Source: Desulfofustis sp. | GTDB lineage: Bacteria; Desulfobacterota; Desulfobulbia; Desulfobulbales; Desulfocapsaceae | NCBI GenBank assembly: GCA_030145365.1 | Contig: JAQYVS010000391.1 | Coordinates: 1-9,773, forward strand | DNA length: 9,773 nucleotides | Direction: 5' to 3' | In this document: positions 1 through 6,214 of the stretch, piece by piece | Layout: each line of letters begins with the position of its first letter | How positions within the stretch are numbered: the stretch's first letter is position 1 | Program-made: the position numbers and the translations under genes | Notes under the pieces: model-generated | What the model was told of the DNA's origin: nothing | The model's input: the letters and a program-made list of their open reading frames with translations, nothing else | The model's database searches: none

Positions 1-467
1 ATTCTGGATTGTTGGTCAAGCCAGATATGATCATTTCATTTTAGCGATGTTATCATCATTAATGATTAAGGATTCAAGCAAAAATAGCAAGAATAAACAG
101 ATGCTCTTTTCCAGATTTTCCCACTGTGTGAGTTGTTACAGACAAAAACACCACCAGTGCTGTATGCCTCGAATCGGGCTGACAAGAATACAGACCGCCT
201 TTACCTCGGGCTGGTCAGACCAGCATGCGAATCGGTAACGGAGCTTTTGTGCCGGTAAATCCTAAATATCATCGGCCCCTTTCACCCGAGCTTATATTTT
301 TCGGTGCGATCTTCCCTATGATCGTCGACTTTAAACAAAGATTCACTTGCACTGATAGGAAGAGTTTGTTTTCTTTGCGACTTTGGGATAAGTGGGATTG
401 TGGAACAGTGAATGTACGCTGTTTGAAAAATGAGTCGAATAGTTTATTACCGAATGTGGGGTTGTGG
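1..467. other. Left-end stretch with no supportable gene
   Basis: No reading frame here gives a recognisable protein. A 63-codon frame at 47-238 is Cys/Ser/His-rich with no family resemblance. The frame of the following GtrA gene is open back to an ATG at 225, but the added residues look like translated non-coding sequence. Two short exact dyads are present: the 12-bp palindrome ATCATTAATGAT at 55-66, and the 15-bp dyad at 210-224. I see no convincing -35/-10 pair. A GGAAC at 402-406 resembles an ECF-type -35 element but lacks a clear matching -10. The stretch probably holds the promoter and leader of the downstream gene, and possibly the remains of something older. Confidence 0.5.
210..224. 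repeat. 15-bp palindrome, possible operator
   Basis: The sequence GCTGGTC-A-GACCAGC is an exact inverted repeat with 7-bp arms around one central base. It ends immediately before an ATG at 225. Short odd-length dyads like this are typical binding sites for dimeric regulators, and the site lies upstream of the GtrA-like gene, so an operator is possible. No regulator gene is next to it, and no second copy was seen in the window. The alternative is chance or a small hairpin. Confidence 0.35.
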
Positions 468-941
468 ATGGTTATACTTGAGAACGAAAACCTGATTCAA
501 TTTATTAAATATGCGCTGGCCGGAGGGCTGGCAACCATAACTCATATTCTGGTTTTTCATCTGGTTGCCTGGAAGCTGTTTCCGGCATTACAGGAAAAGG
601 ACCATCTTGTTCGTCTGTTTAATCTGCCTCTTCGCCCCATCAATGAATATCATCGGGCCCGAAACTCGATGATCAGCAATGCTATCGCTTTTTTATTTTC
701 CAATCTGGTGGCCTATATTACCAATGTACTCTGGGTCTTTGAATCGGGCCGACATCCATTTATTATTGAAATTTCATTATTTTATGCTGTCTCAGGAATA
801 AGCGTTCTGATCGGCACAACGCTCATGGGCCTGCTGATCAAACGGTTTGGAATGTTGACCACCTATGCATTTGTAACCAATATCATCGCCGCAGTAATGA
901 TCAACTATGCGGTCCGCAAATTCTTTATTTTCCAAGGCTAA
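468..941 (+). CDS. GtrA-family small membrane protein
   Basis: This is a 157-residue protein with four predicted membrane helices (about 15-37, 67-91, 101-124 and 130-152). It has the layout of the GtrA-like family, whose members take part in moving polyprenyl-linked sugars across the inner membrane for glycosylation of surface polysaccharide or teichoic acid. Family-like marks are the opening FIKYALAGG, the NVLWVF motif closing helix 2 and the basic-aromatic end AVRKFFIFQG. The loop between helices 1 and 2 (about 40-66) is longer than usual and rich in charged residues and Arg/His. I chose the ATG at 468 because it puts the first helix near the N-terminus, as in the family. The frame is open back to 225, but the extra 81 residues look non-coding, and no strong Shine-Dalgarno sequence supports either start. 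No glycosyltransferase adjoins it in the window, so the substrate is unknown. Confidence 0.82.
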   Translation: MVILENENLIQFIKYALAGGLATITHILVFHLVAWKLFPALQEKDHLVRLFNLPLRPINEYHRARNSMISNAIAFLFSNLVAYITNVLWVFESGRHPFIIEISLFYAVSGISVLIGTTLMGLLIKRFGMLTTYAFVTNIIAAVMINYAVRKFFIFQG

Positions 942-943
942 CA

Positions 944-972
944 AAGGAGCAGGCGGGACCTGCTCCTTATTT
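944..972. terminator. Hairpin terminator between convergent genes
   Basis: AAGGAGCAGG (944-953) and CCTGCTCCTT (959-968) form a perfect 10-bp stem with a 5-base loop. ATTTTATT follows on the + strand. It begins two bases after the stop codon of the GtrA-like gene and ends just before the stop of the convergent VWA gene. For the + strand it fits an intrinsic terminator well. On the - strand the stem is the same but the sequence after it (TGTTAGCC) is not U-rich, so termination of the VWA transcript there would be weaker. Confidence 0.8.
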
Positions 973-975
973 TAT

Positions 976-2727
976 TCAACCGTTTTCTTTCAAGAGCTGT
1001 CCCATCTCAATAAGGCGTGCGAACTCGGCCCGGTATCCCTGCTCATCGGTGCCTTTTGCTCCTTTGGCCAGGTCCAGGCAATCATCCCAGGAGAAATTGC
1101 CGAGATATTCCGAGTCTTTGAGTAGCATGGCAAACCCCGCGACTGAGGCGGCAAATCTGAAATCACTGCTGGTTGTGTCAAGCGGCCTGTTACTGTCTGA
1201 GACGGTGGTGCTGATCTGGGTCGATGCAGCAGACCCCCTGGGCTTGTAGCGCAGTTTCACCGTAAGCAGCTCTTTGTTATGTAAAGAAGGTGTGGCCGTT
1301 GTCCTCTGATATTTTAAACGATCCACATCTGGAATATCGGTGTGACCGGCAGGTATGATCTCATAGAGTGCCGTGACGTGATGACCGGCTCCTATTTCCC
1401 CGGCATCTTTTTTGTCATTTCGAAAATCCTCATCTTCAAGGGCACGGTTTTCATAACCGATGAGCCGGTATGCTCCGACCAGATTAGGATTGAACTCGAC
1501 CTGGATTTTCACATCGTTGGCCAGTGTAAAGAGTGTGCCGCTTCGTTCTTTGATCAACACTTTTTTAGCCTCCAGCAGCGAGTCGATATAGGCATAGTTA
1601 CCATTGCCCTTATCTGCTAGGATTTCCATGGTATCGTCGTGATAATTACCGCCACCAAAGCCAAGTACCGTCAGATAAATGCCGCTTTTACGCTTATCTT
1701 CTATCAGGGTCTGCAACTCGGAACGACTGGTTATCCCGACATTGAAATCACCATCTGAAACCAGGATAACCCTGTTGTTGCCGCCTGGCATATAGACTCG
1801 TCCTGCCAGTTCGTAGGCGGTTTGAATTCCTTTCGATGCATGGGTTGAGCCACCGCTGTGCAGGTTGTCGATGGCTTGGGTGATGGTATCATGTTCGTTG
1901 CCTGGAGTCGGGAGCAACACAACCCGATCAGAGCCGGCGTACACAACAATTGCCACCCGGTCTTGGGCGGAGAGTTGTCCGACAAGTAGTTTCAGTGACT
2001 GTTTTAAAAGCGGTAATTTGTTTGGCTGGTTCATCGATCCCGAAACGTCAATCAGAAAAACGATATTGGAAGGAGGCAGCTGGGCCGTTGGCAATTCTTG
2101 ACTGTTCAAACTCACTCTTACGATTTTGTAATCGGTATGAAACGGGCTCGGTCCCACTTCCGCTTTGAGAGAAAATGGCTTGGAGTTACCCGGGACGGGA
2201 TCACTATAATTGAAATAATTGATCATTTCTTCGGTTCGGACGGCTCCTCCGGGGGGTAAAGATCCACCGAGAATAAATCTTCTGACATTGGCATATGATG
2301 CGGTATCCACATCAATTGAAAAAGTGGATAACGGGTCGTTGAGGCTATTGATAAATTGATTTTCCTGAGTTGCCTCGTAAGATTCCCGGTTCCAGGTTCC
2401 TGGTCTGTTGATAGGAGGCGGCAGATAATGGTAGGTTTGGCCCGTAGCCGTTGAGCCGGCGACACTTTCCCGATGCATCATCTTTTTAGACAAAGTGTAG
2501 TCGGCAGAAATAGTGTCTATCTCTGCCAGTTCAGCCCCGACCAATAGCTGCTCGGTGTGATTCCGACCCTGCTTTTCTTCTTGAGCCTGGGCCAGATTTG
2601 TCACCATCGGCTTTGGTGTAGCCGATGGTGCTGAGTTGTCCTCGTCTATCGCTGTTTGGGTTGTGTCACTGCAGGAAGTTTGAAGCAGGAAGAGCAGAAT
2701 CAGCAGAGGTGCAAATTTTTTGTTCAT
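976..2727 (-). CDS. VWA-domain lipoprotein, YfbK type
   Basis: This 583-residue envelope protein has the three-part layout of the E. coli YfbK family. An N-terminal domain spans about 120-210 and contains the block FSIDVDTASYANVRRF. The von Willebrand A domain spans about 220-390. A C-terminal DUF3520-type domain spans about 400-580. The metal-ion adhesion site looks intact: DVSGS at 227-231, Thr295 in GGST and Asp325 in VSDGD. VWA domains of this kind bind protein partners through a divalent metal. The N-terminus has a basic start, a hydrophobic core and Cys19 in LLQTSC. That is a slightly irregular lipobox because Gln stands at -3, and Ser at +2 would favour the outer membrane. The ATG at 2727 is well supported by AAAGGAG six bases upstream. 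Residues 20-110 are a low-complexity linker. The gene is divergent from a sigma/anti-sigma pair, which suggests a shared envelope-related role. The exact function of the family is not established. Confidence 0.9.
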   Translation of the reverse strand: MNKKFAPLLILLFLLQTSCSDTTQTAIDEDNSAPSATPKPMVTNLAQAQEEKQGRNHTEQLLVGAELAEIDTISADYTLSKKMMHRESVAGSTATGQTYHYLPPPINRPGTWNRESYEATQENQFINSLNDPLSTFSIDVDTASYANVRRFILGGSLPPGGAVRTEEMINYFNYSDPVPGNSKPFSLKAEVGPSPFHTDYKIVRVSLNSQELPTAQLPPSNIVFLIDVSGSMNQPNKLPLLKQSLKLLVGQLSAQDRVAIVVYAGSDRVVLLPTPGNEHDTITQAIDNLHSGGSTHASKGIQTAYELAGRVYMPGGNNRVILVSDGDFNVGITSRSELQTLIEDKRKSGIYLTVLGFGGGNYHDDTMEILADKGNGNYAYIDSLLEAKKVLIKERSGTLFTLANDVKIQVEFNPNLVGAYRLIGYENRALEDEDFRNDKKDAGEIGAGHHVTALYEIIPAGHTDIPDVDRLKYQRTTATPSLHNKELLTVKLRYKPRGSAASTQISTTVSDSNRPLDTTSSDFRFAASVAGFAMLLKDSEYLGNFSWDDCLDLAKGAKGTDEQGYRAEFARLIEMGQLLKENG

Positions 2728-2785
2728 GATAATCTCCTTTTCAGAATGTATGATTAGCTGTGCAGCTGGTGTTAATCTGTTTGAC

Positions 2786-2810
2786 GGAACACAAGAGATG
2801 ATGTGTCGAA
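2786..2810 (+). promoter_or_regulatory. Possible ECF-type promoter upstream of the sigma gene
   Basis: In the 178-base divergent region, GGAAC (2786-2790) is followed after 15 bases by TCGAA (2806-2810). ECF sigma factors often recognise a GGAAC-like -35 element and a short -10 element such as TCTGA or GTCGAA, and often drive their own gene. The spacing is one or two bases shorter than the commonest arrangement, and the site lies about 95 bases before the GTG start. An A-rich run (2809-2823) follows directly. This is a pattern match by eye. No good sigma70-type pair was found in the region. Confidence 0.28.
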
Positions 2811-2834
2811 AAAAAAATAAAAAGACAGGTATGT

Positions 2835-2850
2835 TGACAGTGATTTGTCA
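2835..2850. repeat. TGACA dyad in the divergent region
   Basis: TGACA (2835-2839) and TGTCA (2846-2850) form an exact inverted repeat with a 6-base spacer. TGACAG occurs again just before the sigma gene start (around 2899-2904). The arrangement suits a dimeric regulator binding between the VWA gene and the sigma operon. TTGACA at 2834-2839 resembles a sigma70 -35 box, but the nearest -10-like hexamer, TTATCT, is 25 bases away, so I prefer a dyad to a promoter. Chance is quite possible. Confidence 0.25.
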
Positions 2851-2905
2851 GTCTCTGCCGAAAATTATCTGAAAAAACTGCACAATCCGACGTGGACCTG
2901 ACAGG

Positions 2906-3763
2906 GTGAAAGCAACAACAAAAAAAGAGCAAAGCGAGTTTTTTCGCAATTGGGCGCTGGAACATTGGGATCTGGTCAATCGCCTGGCCCAGAGGCGTTT
3001 TTCAGACGATGTGCTTGCTGAAGAGGCGGCTTTGTATGTGCTGGAGCAGCTCAGTAGGGATAATTGGTCCTGCCTGTCCGGATATAGGGGGAGGGCTCGT
3101 CTTAAAACATTTTTCTCCACGGTGGTGTATAATCAGCTTGAAGACTTTGCCAGAAAGCGATTTGGCCGGGTAAGACCTCCCCAATGGCTGAAAAAACTCG
3201 GAGGAATCTGGCTTTTGCTGTATCGGCTGCTTTGCTACGAACGCTACTCATTTACCGACGCACTATACCTCGCTGCGGACAGACATAGACATTTACCCGA
3301 GGATCGGATTGAACAGATGGCCGAGCGCATTCTCGGGGAAATCCCATCCTGCGGGAAAACGCAACTCAGTGAAGATCGTTTTGATGACAATGTGCTGAAT
3401 CAGGCAAAAGAGCAGGAACATATTTCTCAACAGGCCGGGTTGGAGCTACAACAGCGTGAGCAGTTTCTTGCTGGTTTGTATTGCCTGCTGCTGGGTGATA
3501 GAAATGATAGCCTCAAACTTCAAGCGCTGACAAAGGTTACTACAATTCCCATTGTTTTAACATCGGACGATCGATTATTGCTGAAGCTCTGCCACCACGA
3601 TGGTTTCTCAGTGGCAGAGGCGGGCAGAATGTTTGGCTTGAATCGGTTCCAGGCACATGGAAAGCTCAGACGACTGTATAAAAAGATCAGAAAATCGTTT
3701 GAAGCAGGAGGCTGCAGCGAAGAAATAGCCTTACTGCTCGAGCCTGATGGTGACACTTTCTAG
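2906..3763 (+). CDS. ECF-like RNA polymerase sigma factor with long linker
   Basis: This 285-residue protein resembles sigma70-family factors at its two ends. Residues about 15-90 match sigma region 2: a helical stretch with an acidic patch (DDVLAEEAALYVLEQL), then GYRGRARLKTFFSTVVYNQL, which corresponds to the core-binding and -10 recognition helices. Residues about 219-265 match region 4, with a helix-turn-helix in DGFSVAEAGRMFGLNRFQAHGKL for -35 recognition. The roughly 125 residues between are much longer than the usual ECF linker and contain a hydrophobic helix (GIWLLLYRLL, about 100-109). The total exceeds the common ECF size of about 170-200. The start is GTG at 2906, since an in-frame stop lies at 2870-2872 and no ATG occurs before residue 138. 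The ribosome-binding site is poor. An anti-sigma gene follows 44 bases downstream. Sigma identity is inferred from sequence pattern plus that neighbour. Confidence 0.8.
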   Translation: MKATTKKEQSEFFRNWALEHWDLVNRLAQRRFSDDVLAEEAALYVLEQLSRDNWSCLSGYRGRARLKTFFSTVVYNQLEDFARKRFGRVRPPQWLKKLGGIWLLLYRLLCYERYSFTDALYLAADRHRHLPEDRIEQMAERILGEIPSCGKTQLSEDRFDDNVLNQAKEQEHISQQAGLELQQREQFLAGLYCLLLGDRNDSLKLQALTKVTTIPIVLTSDDRLLLKLCHHDGFSVAEAGRMFGLNRFQAHGKLRRLYKKIRKSFEAGGCSEEIALLLEPDGDTF

Positions 3764-3807
3764 AGAACAGTCCGTCAATTTCAGGGAACGAGACGAATAG
3801 ACAGCGA

Positions 3808-4830
3808 ATGAAAATGGTAAAGGAAAAGGACAAGAGAAAACGTGAAATAGACCGGCGTCTGTCGCTTCTTGCTTTAAACGCGGAGCAGGCCGAAGTCCTT
3901 GATAATTGTCCGGATGATACTGATTTCGCAACATTTTTGGACTCAGATCCGCTCGCACCTGAGAATGAAACGATACGTAATCATATTTCACTCTGTGAAT
4001 CCTGTTATCAACGCTGGTTGATACTATCAGAGGATTTGAGCGGAGCAGCAGAGACCAAGAGTGGGCCGACTCAAAGTTTTATAAAGCCTCGTCTACTGGC
4101 CACCATCGGTTCCGCCTGTGCACTGGCGGCAGGTGTTATGCTCTATATTTCCATCGACTACAAGCCGATGCTCAAACAGGATATGCAGGAAGTTCGTACC
4201 GAGCAGGATTCGTTTTCGCAACCAGGTGATCAGTCGTTTTCCGGGGACCAGGAAGCCGTGTTGTCAGAGTCTATTCAGACCAAGCCACCATTGAAAGCAA
4301 AACGCTCCGTTGCAAACGTCAGCGGCGTCAGCAATGAAATGCACCAGCCCGAGCCAAACGTTTCCTCAGTGCCTGAACAGATGCGTATGATGAAAAAAGA
4401 AGCAAAAGCTACAGGTGCAGAAATGGCTCCGGGCACGGTTCAGGAAGATATGCAGGCAGATATGAGAGTTGATAAGCAGGCAATGGGCGTTCAAGAAGAG
4501 CACAGCACCAGTGTCGCTTCTGCAGTATTGGCCAAAGGCACGGCAGACCAGATGGGTAATGAAACAGATCGTTATCAGGACTTTTTAACGTTGATCTCAG
4601 CTTTCTGCAGCGATACTGAGGAAAAGAATGCGGTGACTCAGTTTGAAACCCTGGTCAACCGGGGGCGTGATCTCATGAAGTTGGATGATAGAATAGATTT
4701 CGACCAGAAAGCCGTGGTGGAACAGATTGTTATTTTGTTGGAAAAAGAGGATTTTGACAAAGGAATTGATAGAAAAAAATTGTGTGAGCGTTTAAAAGAA
4801 CCTGCTGGATTAAAAGAAACGGATCGATAA
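3808..4830 (+). CDS. Membrane anti-sigma factor with zinc-finger (ZAS) motif
   Basis: This 340-residue protein has a cytoplasmic N-terminal domain with His59-X3-Cys63-X2-Cys66 (NHISLCESCYQRW), the signature of zinc-binding anti-sigma domains that cage ECF sigma factors. One membrane helix follows at about 96-116. The remaining 220 or so residues should lie in the periplasm. They comprise a polar low-complexity stretch with nine methionines between residues 178 and 249, then a charged helical end (about 255-335) carrying two cysteines (267, 326). The order sigma then anti-sigma is the classical arrangement, so it probably binds and silences the sigma factor encoded just upstream until an envelope signal releases it. 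The first 15 residues are highly basic. ATG codons at 3808 and 3814 are both possible, and neither has a strong ribosome-binding site. I cannot name the signal, and the periplasmic part matches no domain I recognise. Confidence 0.85.
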   Translation: MKMVKEKDKRKREIDRRLSLLALNAEQAEVLDNCPDDTDFATFLDSDPLAPENETIRNHISLCESCYQRWLILSEDLSGAAETKSGPTQSFIKPRLLATIGSACALAAGVMLYISIDYKPMLKQDMQEVRTEQDSFSQPGDQSFSGDQEAVLSESIQTKPPLKAKRSVANVSGVSNEMHQPEPNVSSVPEQMRMMKKEAKATGAEMAPGTVQEDMQADMRVDKQAMGVQEEHSTSVASAVLAKGTADQMGNETDRYQDFLTLISAFCSDTEEKNAVTQFETLVNRGRDLMKLDDRIDFDQKAVVEQIVILLEKEDFDKGIDRKKLCERLKEPAGLKETDR

Positions 4831-4855
4831 CCGGAAAAAACTTGAACATACTGCT

Positions 4856-5566
4856 ATGGACAAAGACATCGCTTTAAAGGATCGTATTATTGTTGCCCTT
4901 GATGTAGATCAACGGGCAAAGGCACAGAATATTGTAAAAACCTGTGAATCCCATATCGGGTTCTTTAAAATTGGTCTGCAATTATTTATGGCCGACTATT
5001 TTAATACGGTTGATTGGATTCTAGACCGGGGGCATAAGGTAATGCTCGATCTGAAGTTTTTTGATATCCCTGAAACGGTGAAACTGGCTGTGGAGCAGGT
5101 CAATAACCGTGGTGTCAGCCTGACCACCATCCATGGAAACGATCCGATCATACGGGCGGCGATTGAAGCGCGTGGCGATATGAAGCTATTGGCAGTTACG
5201 GTCTTAACAAGTTTTGGTGAGGACGACATGAGATCCATGGGAATGACCGGCTCAATTGCAGATCTGGTTTTATTGAGGGCCAGAAGAGCACTGGAGCTGG
5301 GCTGCGACGGTGTTGTTTCTTCCGGTCTGGAGGCTGAACGGCTAAGTAGCGAGCTGGGTAAAAACCTGCTTATCGTTACACCCGGAATACGACCGGGCGC
5401 CAATATCAGTGACTCGACAGATGATCAGAAGCGCGTAGTAACCGCGGGTCTGGCCATTAGCAGCGGTGCCGATCATGTGGTGGTCGGCCGCCCGATTACC
5501 AAGGCTGCAGATCCGATAAAGGTTATAGAAGAGATGCAGCGCCATATCGTGGATTCAGGTGTTTGA
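4856..5566 (+). CDS. pyrF: Orotidine 5'-phosphate decarboxylase
   Basis: This 236-residue enzyme converts orotidine monophosphate to UMP, the last step of de novo pyrimidine nucleotide synthesis, in the cytoplasm. The catalytic set is intact: Asp16 in ALDVD, Lys38 in FKIG, and the hallmark DLKFFDIPET block supplying Asp65, Lys67 and Asp70. The phosphate-binding end is also present, with TPGIRP (175-180) and VVGRPI (209-214, including Arg212). The length matches the short bacterial form of the family. The ATG at 4856 places the first beta strand (IIVALD) right after ten residues, as expected, though its ribosome-binding site is weak. It starts 25 bases after the anti-sigma stop codon and in the same direction, so it may be read from the sigma operon or from a promoter inside it. 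No other pyrimidine gene is in the window. Confidence 0.96.
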   Translation: MDKDIALKDRIIVALDVDQRAKAQNIVKTCESHIGFFKIGLQLFMADYFNTVDWILDRGHKVMLDLKFFDIPETVKLAVEQVNNRGVSLTTIHGNDPIIRAAIEARGDMKLLAVTVLTSFGEDDMRSMGMTGSIADLVLLRARRALELGCDGVVSSGLEAERLSSELGKNLLIVTPGIRPGANISDSTDDQKRVVTAGLAISSGADHVVVGRPITKAADPIKVIEEMQRHIVDSGV

Positions 5567-5590
5567 AATTTTATAGGATCCTGTTTGTAT

Positions 5591-5618
5591 TTGACAGAAC
5601 AGGGGTGCTTATTACAAT
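5591..5618 (+). promoter_or_regulatory. Sigma70-type promoter for the glycine-zipper lipoprotein
   Basis: A perfect -35 hexamer TTGACA (5591-5596) is followed after 16 bases by TACAAT (5613-5618), one mismatch from the -10 consensus. A second exact TATAAT lies at 5630-5635 without a matching -35. Transcription would start near 5625 and leave a leader of about 80 bases before the ATG at 5709. The leader holds TCAGC/GCTGA arms that could pair. A short CCTGTT/AACAGG repeat (5580-5603) overlaps the -35 and could be a weak pyrF terminator, but it has no T-run. The promoter makes this gene a transcription unit separate from pyrF. Confidence 0.62.
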
Positions 5619-5708
5619 TGAACTATGACTATAATTTAAGACCGGTCAGCCCCCTGGCGGTTAACTGGTAACAAGCTGATACATTGAATAACTATTTGGA
5701 GTGGATCT

Positions 5709-6158
5709 ATGAAATATACGCCTATCGTAGCTGGTATTGTCTTGTTGATACTTACATCGTGTACCAATACTAATCTAAATAAAGGCCAGCAGGGAGTCAT
5801 TGGCGGTGCGGCAGGAGGTGCTTTAATCGGTCAGGCAATCGGCCGGAACACCGAGGCTACACTGATCGGAGCTGCGGTTGGCACGATGGTTGGCTATATT
5901 GTCGGAAATGAGATGGATAAGTACGATAGACAACAGCTCAATTATGCCTACGAAAGCGGGCCGTCCGGTCAGCCTGTAAGCTGGGTAAACCCTGACACCG
6001 GCAATAATTACCAGGTTGTACCGCAACCGGCCTATTCAAATACCCAGACCGATCAGGTCTGCCGCCAGGCGGAATTAATGACGACCATAGACGGAGAACC
6101 TCAGAAAACCCTCACCTCGGCGTGTCGGAATCAGCAAGGTCAGTGGGTGCTGCAATAG
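5709..6158 (+). CDS. Glycine-zipper outer-membrane lipoprotein, 17-kDa antigen type
   Basis: This 149-residue protein begins with a signal peptide ending in LTSC (Cys18), a regular lipobox with Thr at +2, so it is probably anchored in the outer membrane. Residues about 29-66 form a glycine-zipper 2TM segment with repeated GxxxG spacing (VIGGAAGGALIGQAIG, then LIGAAVGTMVGYIVG). The C-terminal part has a WVNPDTGNNY motif and two cysteines, 118 and 139, that could form a disulfide (VCRQ...SACRNQQGQW). This resembles the family that includes the rickettsial 17-kDa surface antigen. Such proteins are linked to outer-membrane integrity, but the molecular role is mostly undefined. The ATG is well set by GGAGTGG a few bases upstream. 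The gene has its own promoter and ends before a strong hairpin. Confidence 0.9.
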   Translation: MKYTPIVAGIVLLILTSCTNTNLNKGQQGVIGGAAGGALIGQAIGRNTEATLIGAAVGTMVGYIVGNEMDKYDRQQLNYAYESGPSGQPVSWVNPDTGNNYQVVPQPAYSNTQTDQVCRQAELMTTIDGEPQKTLTSACRNQQGQWVLQ

Positions 6159-6176
6159 TCTGTGACTGCTTTTCTT

Positions 6177-6209
6177 GTTTAACCTCAGGCGAAGAACCTG
6201 AGGTTAAAC
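6177..6209. terminator. Perfect 13-bp hairpin between convergent genes
   Basis: GTTTAACCTCAGG (6177-6189) and CCTGAGGTTAAAC (6197-6209) pair without mismatch around a 7-base loop. The hairpin sits 18 bases after the glycine-zipper stop codon and five bases from the stop of the convergent RNase gene, where a bidirectional terminator is expected. Neither strand has a clear T-run after the stem, so it may work as a weak or factor-assisted terminator, or protect the 3' ends of both transcripts. Confidence 0.68.
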
Positions 6210-6214
6210 GGCTC

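Noticed and set aside
47..238. 63-codon + strand open frame
   Set aside because: Rich in Cys, His, Ser and Gln with no hydrophobic pattern or family resemblance, and no convincing ribosome-binding site.
2834..2870. TTGACA and TTATCT as a sigma70 promoter for the sigma operon
   Set aside because: The hexamers are 25 bases apart, too far for a normal promoter. The TTGACA is better read as part of a dyad.
4996..5403. 135-codon frame antisense to pyrF
   Set aside because: Lies wholly inside a certain gene on the other strand. The Ser/Arg-rich translation is typical of a shadow frame.
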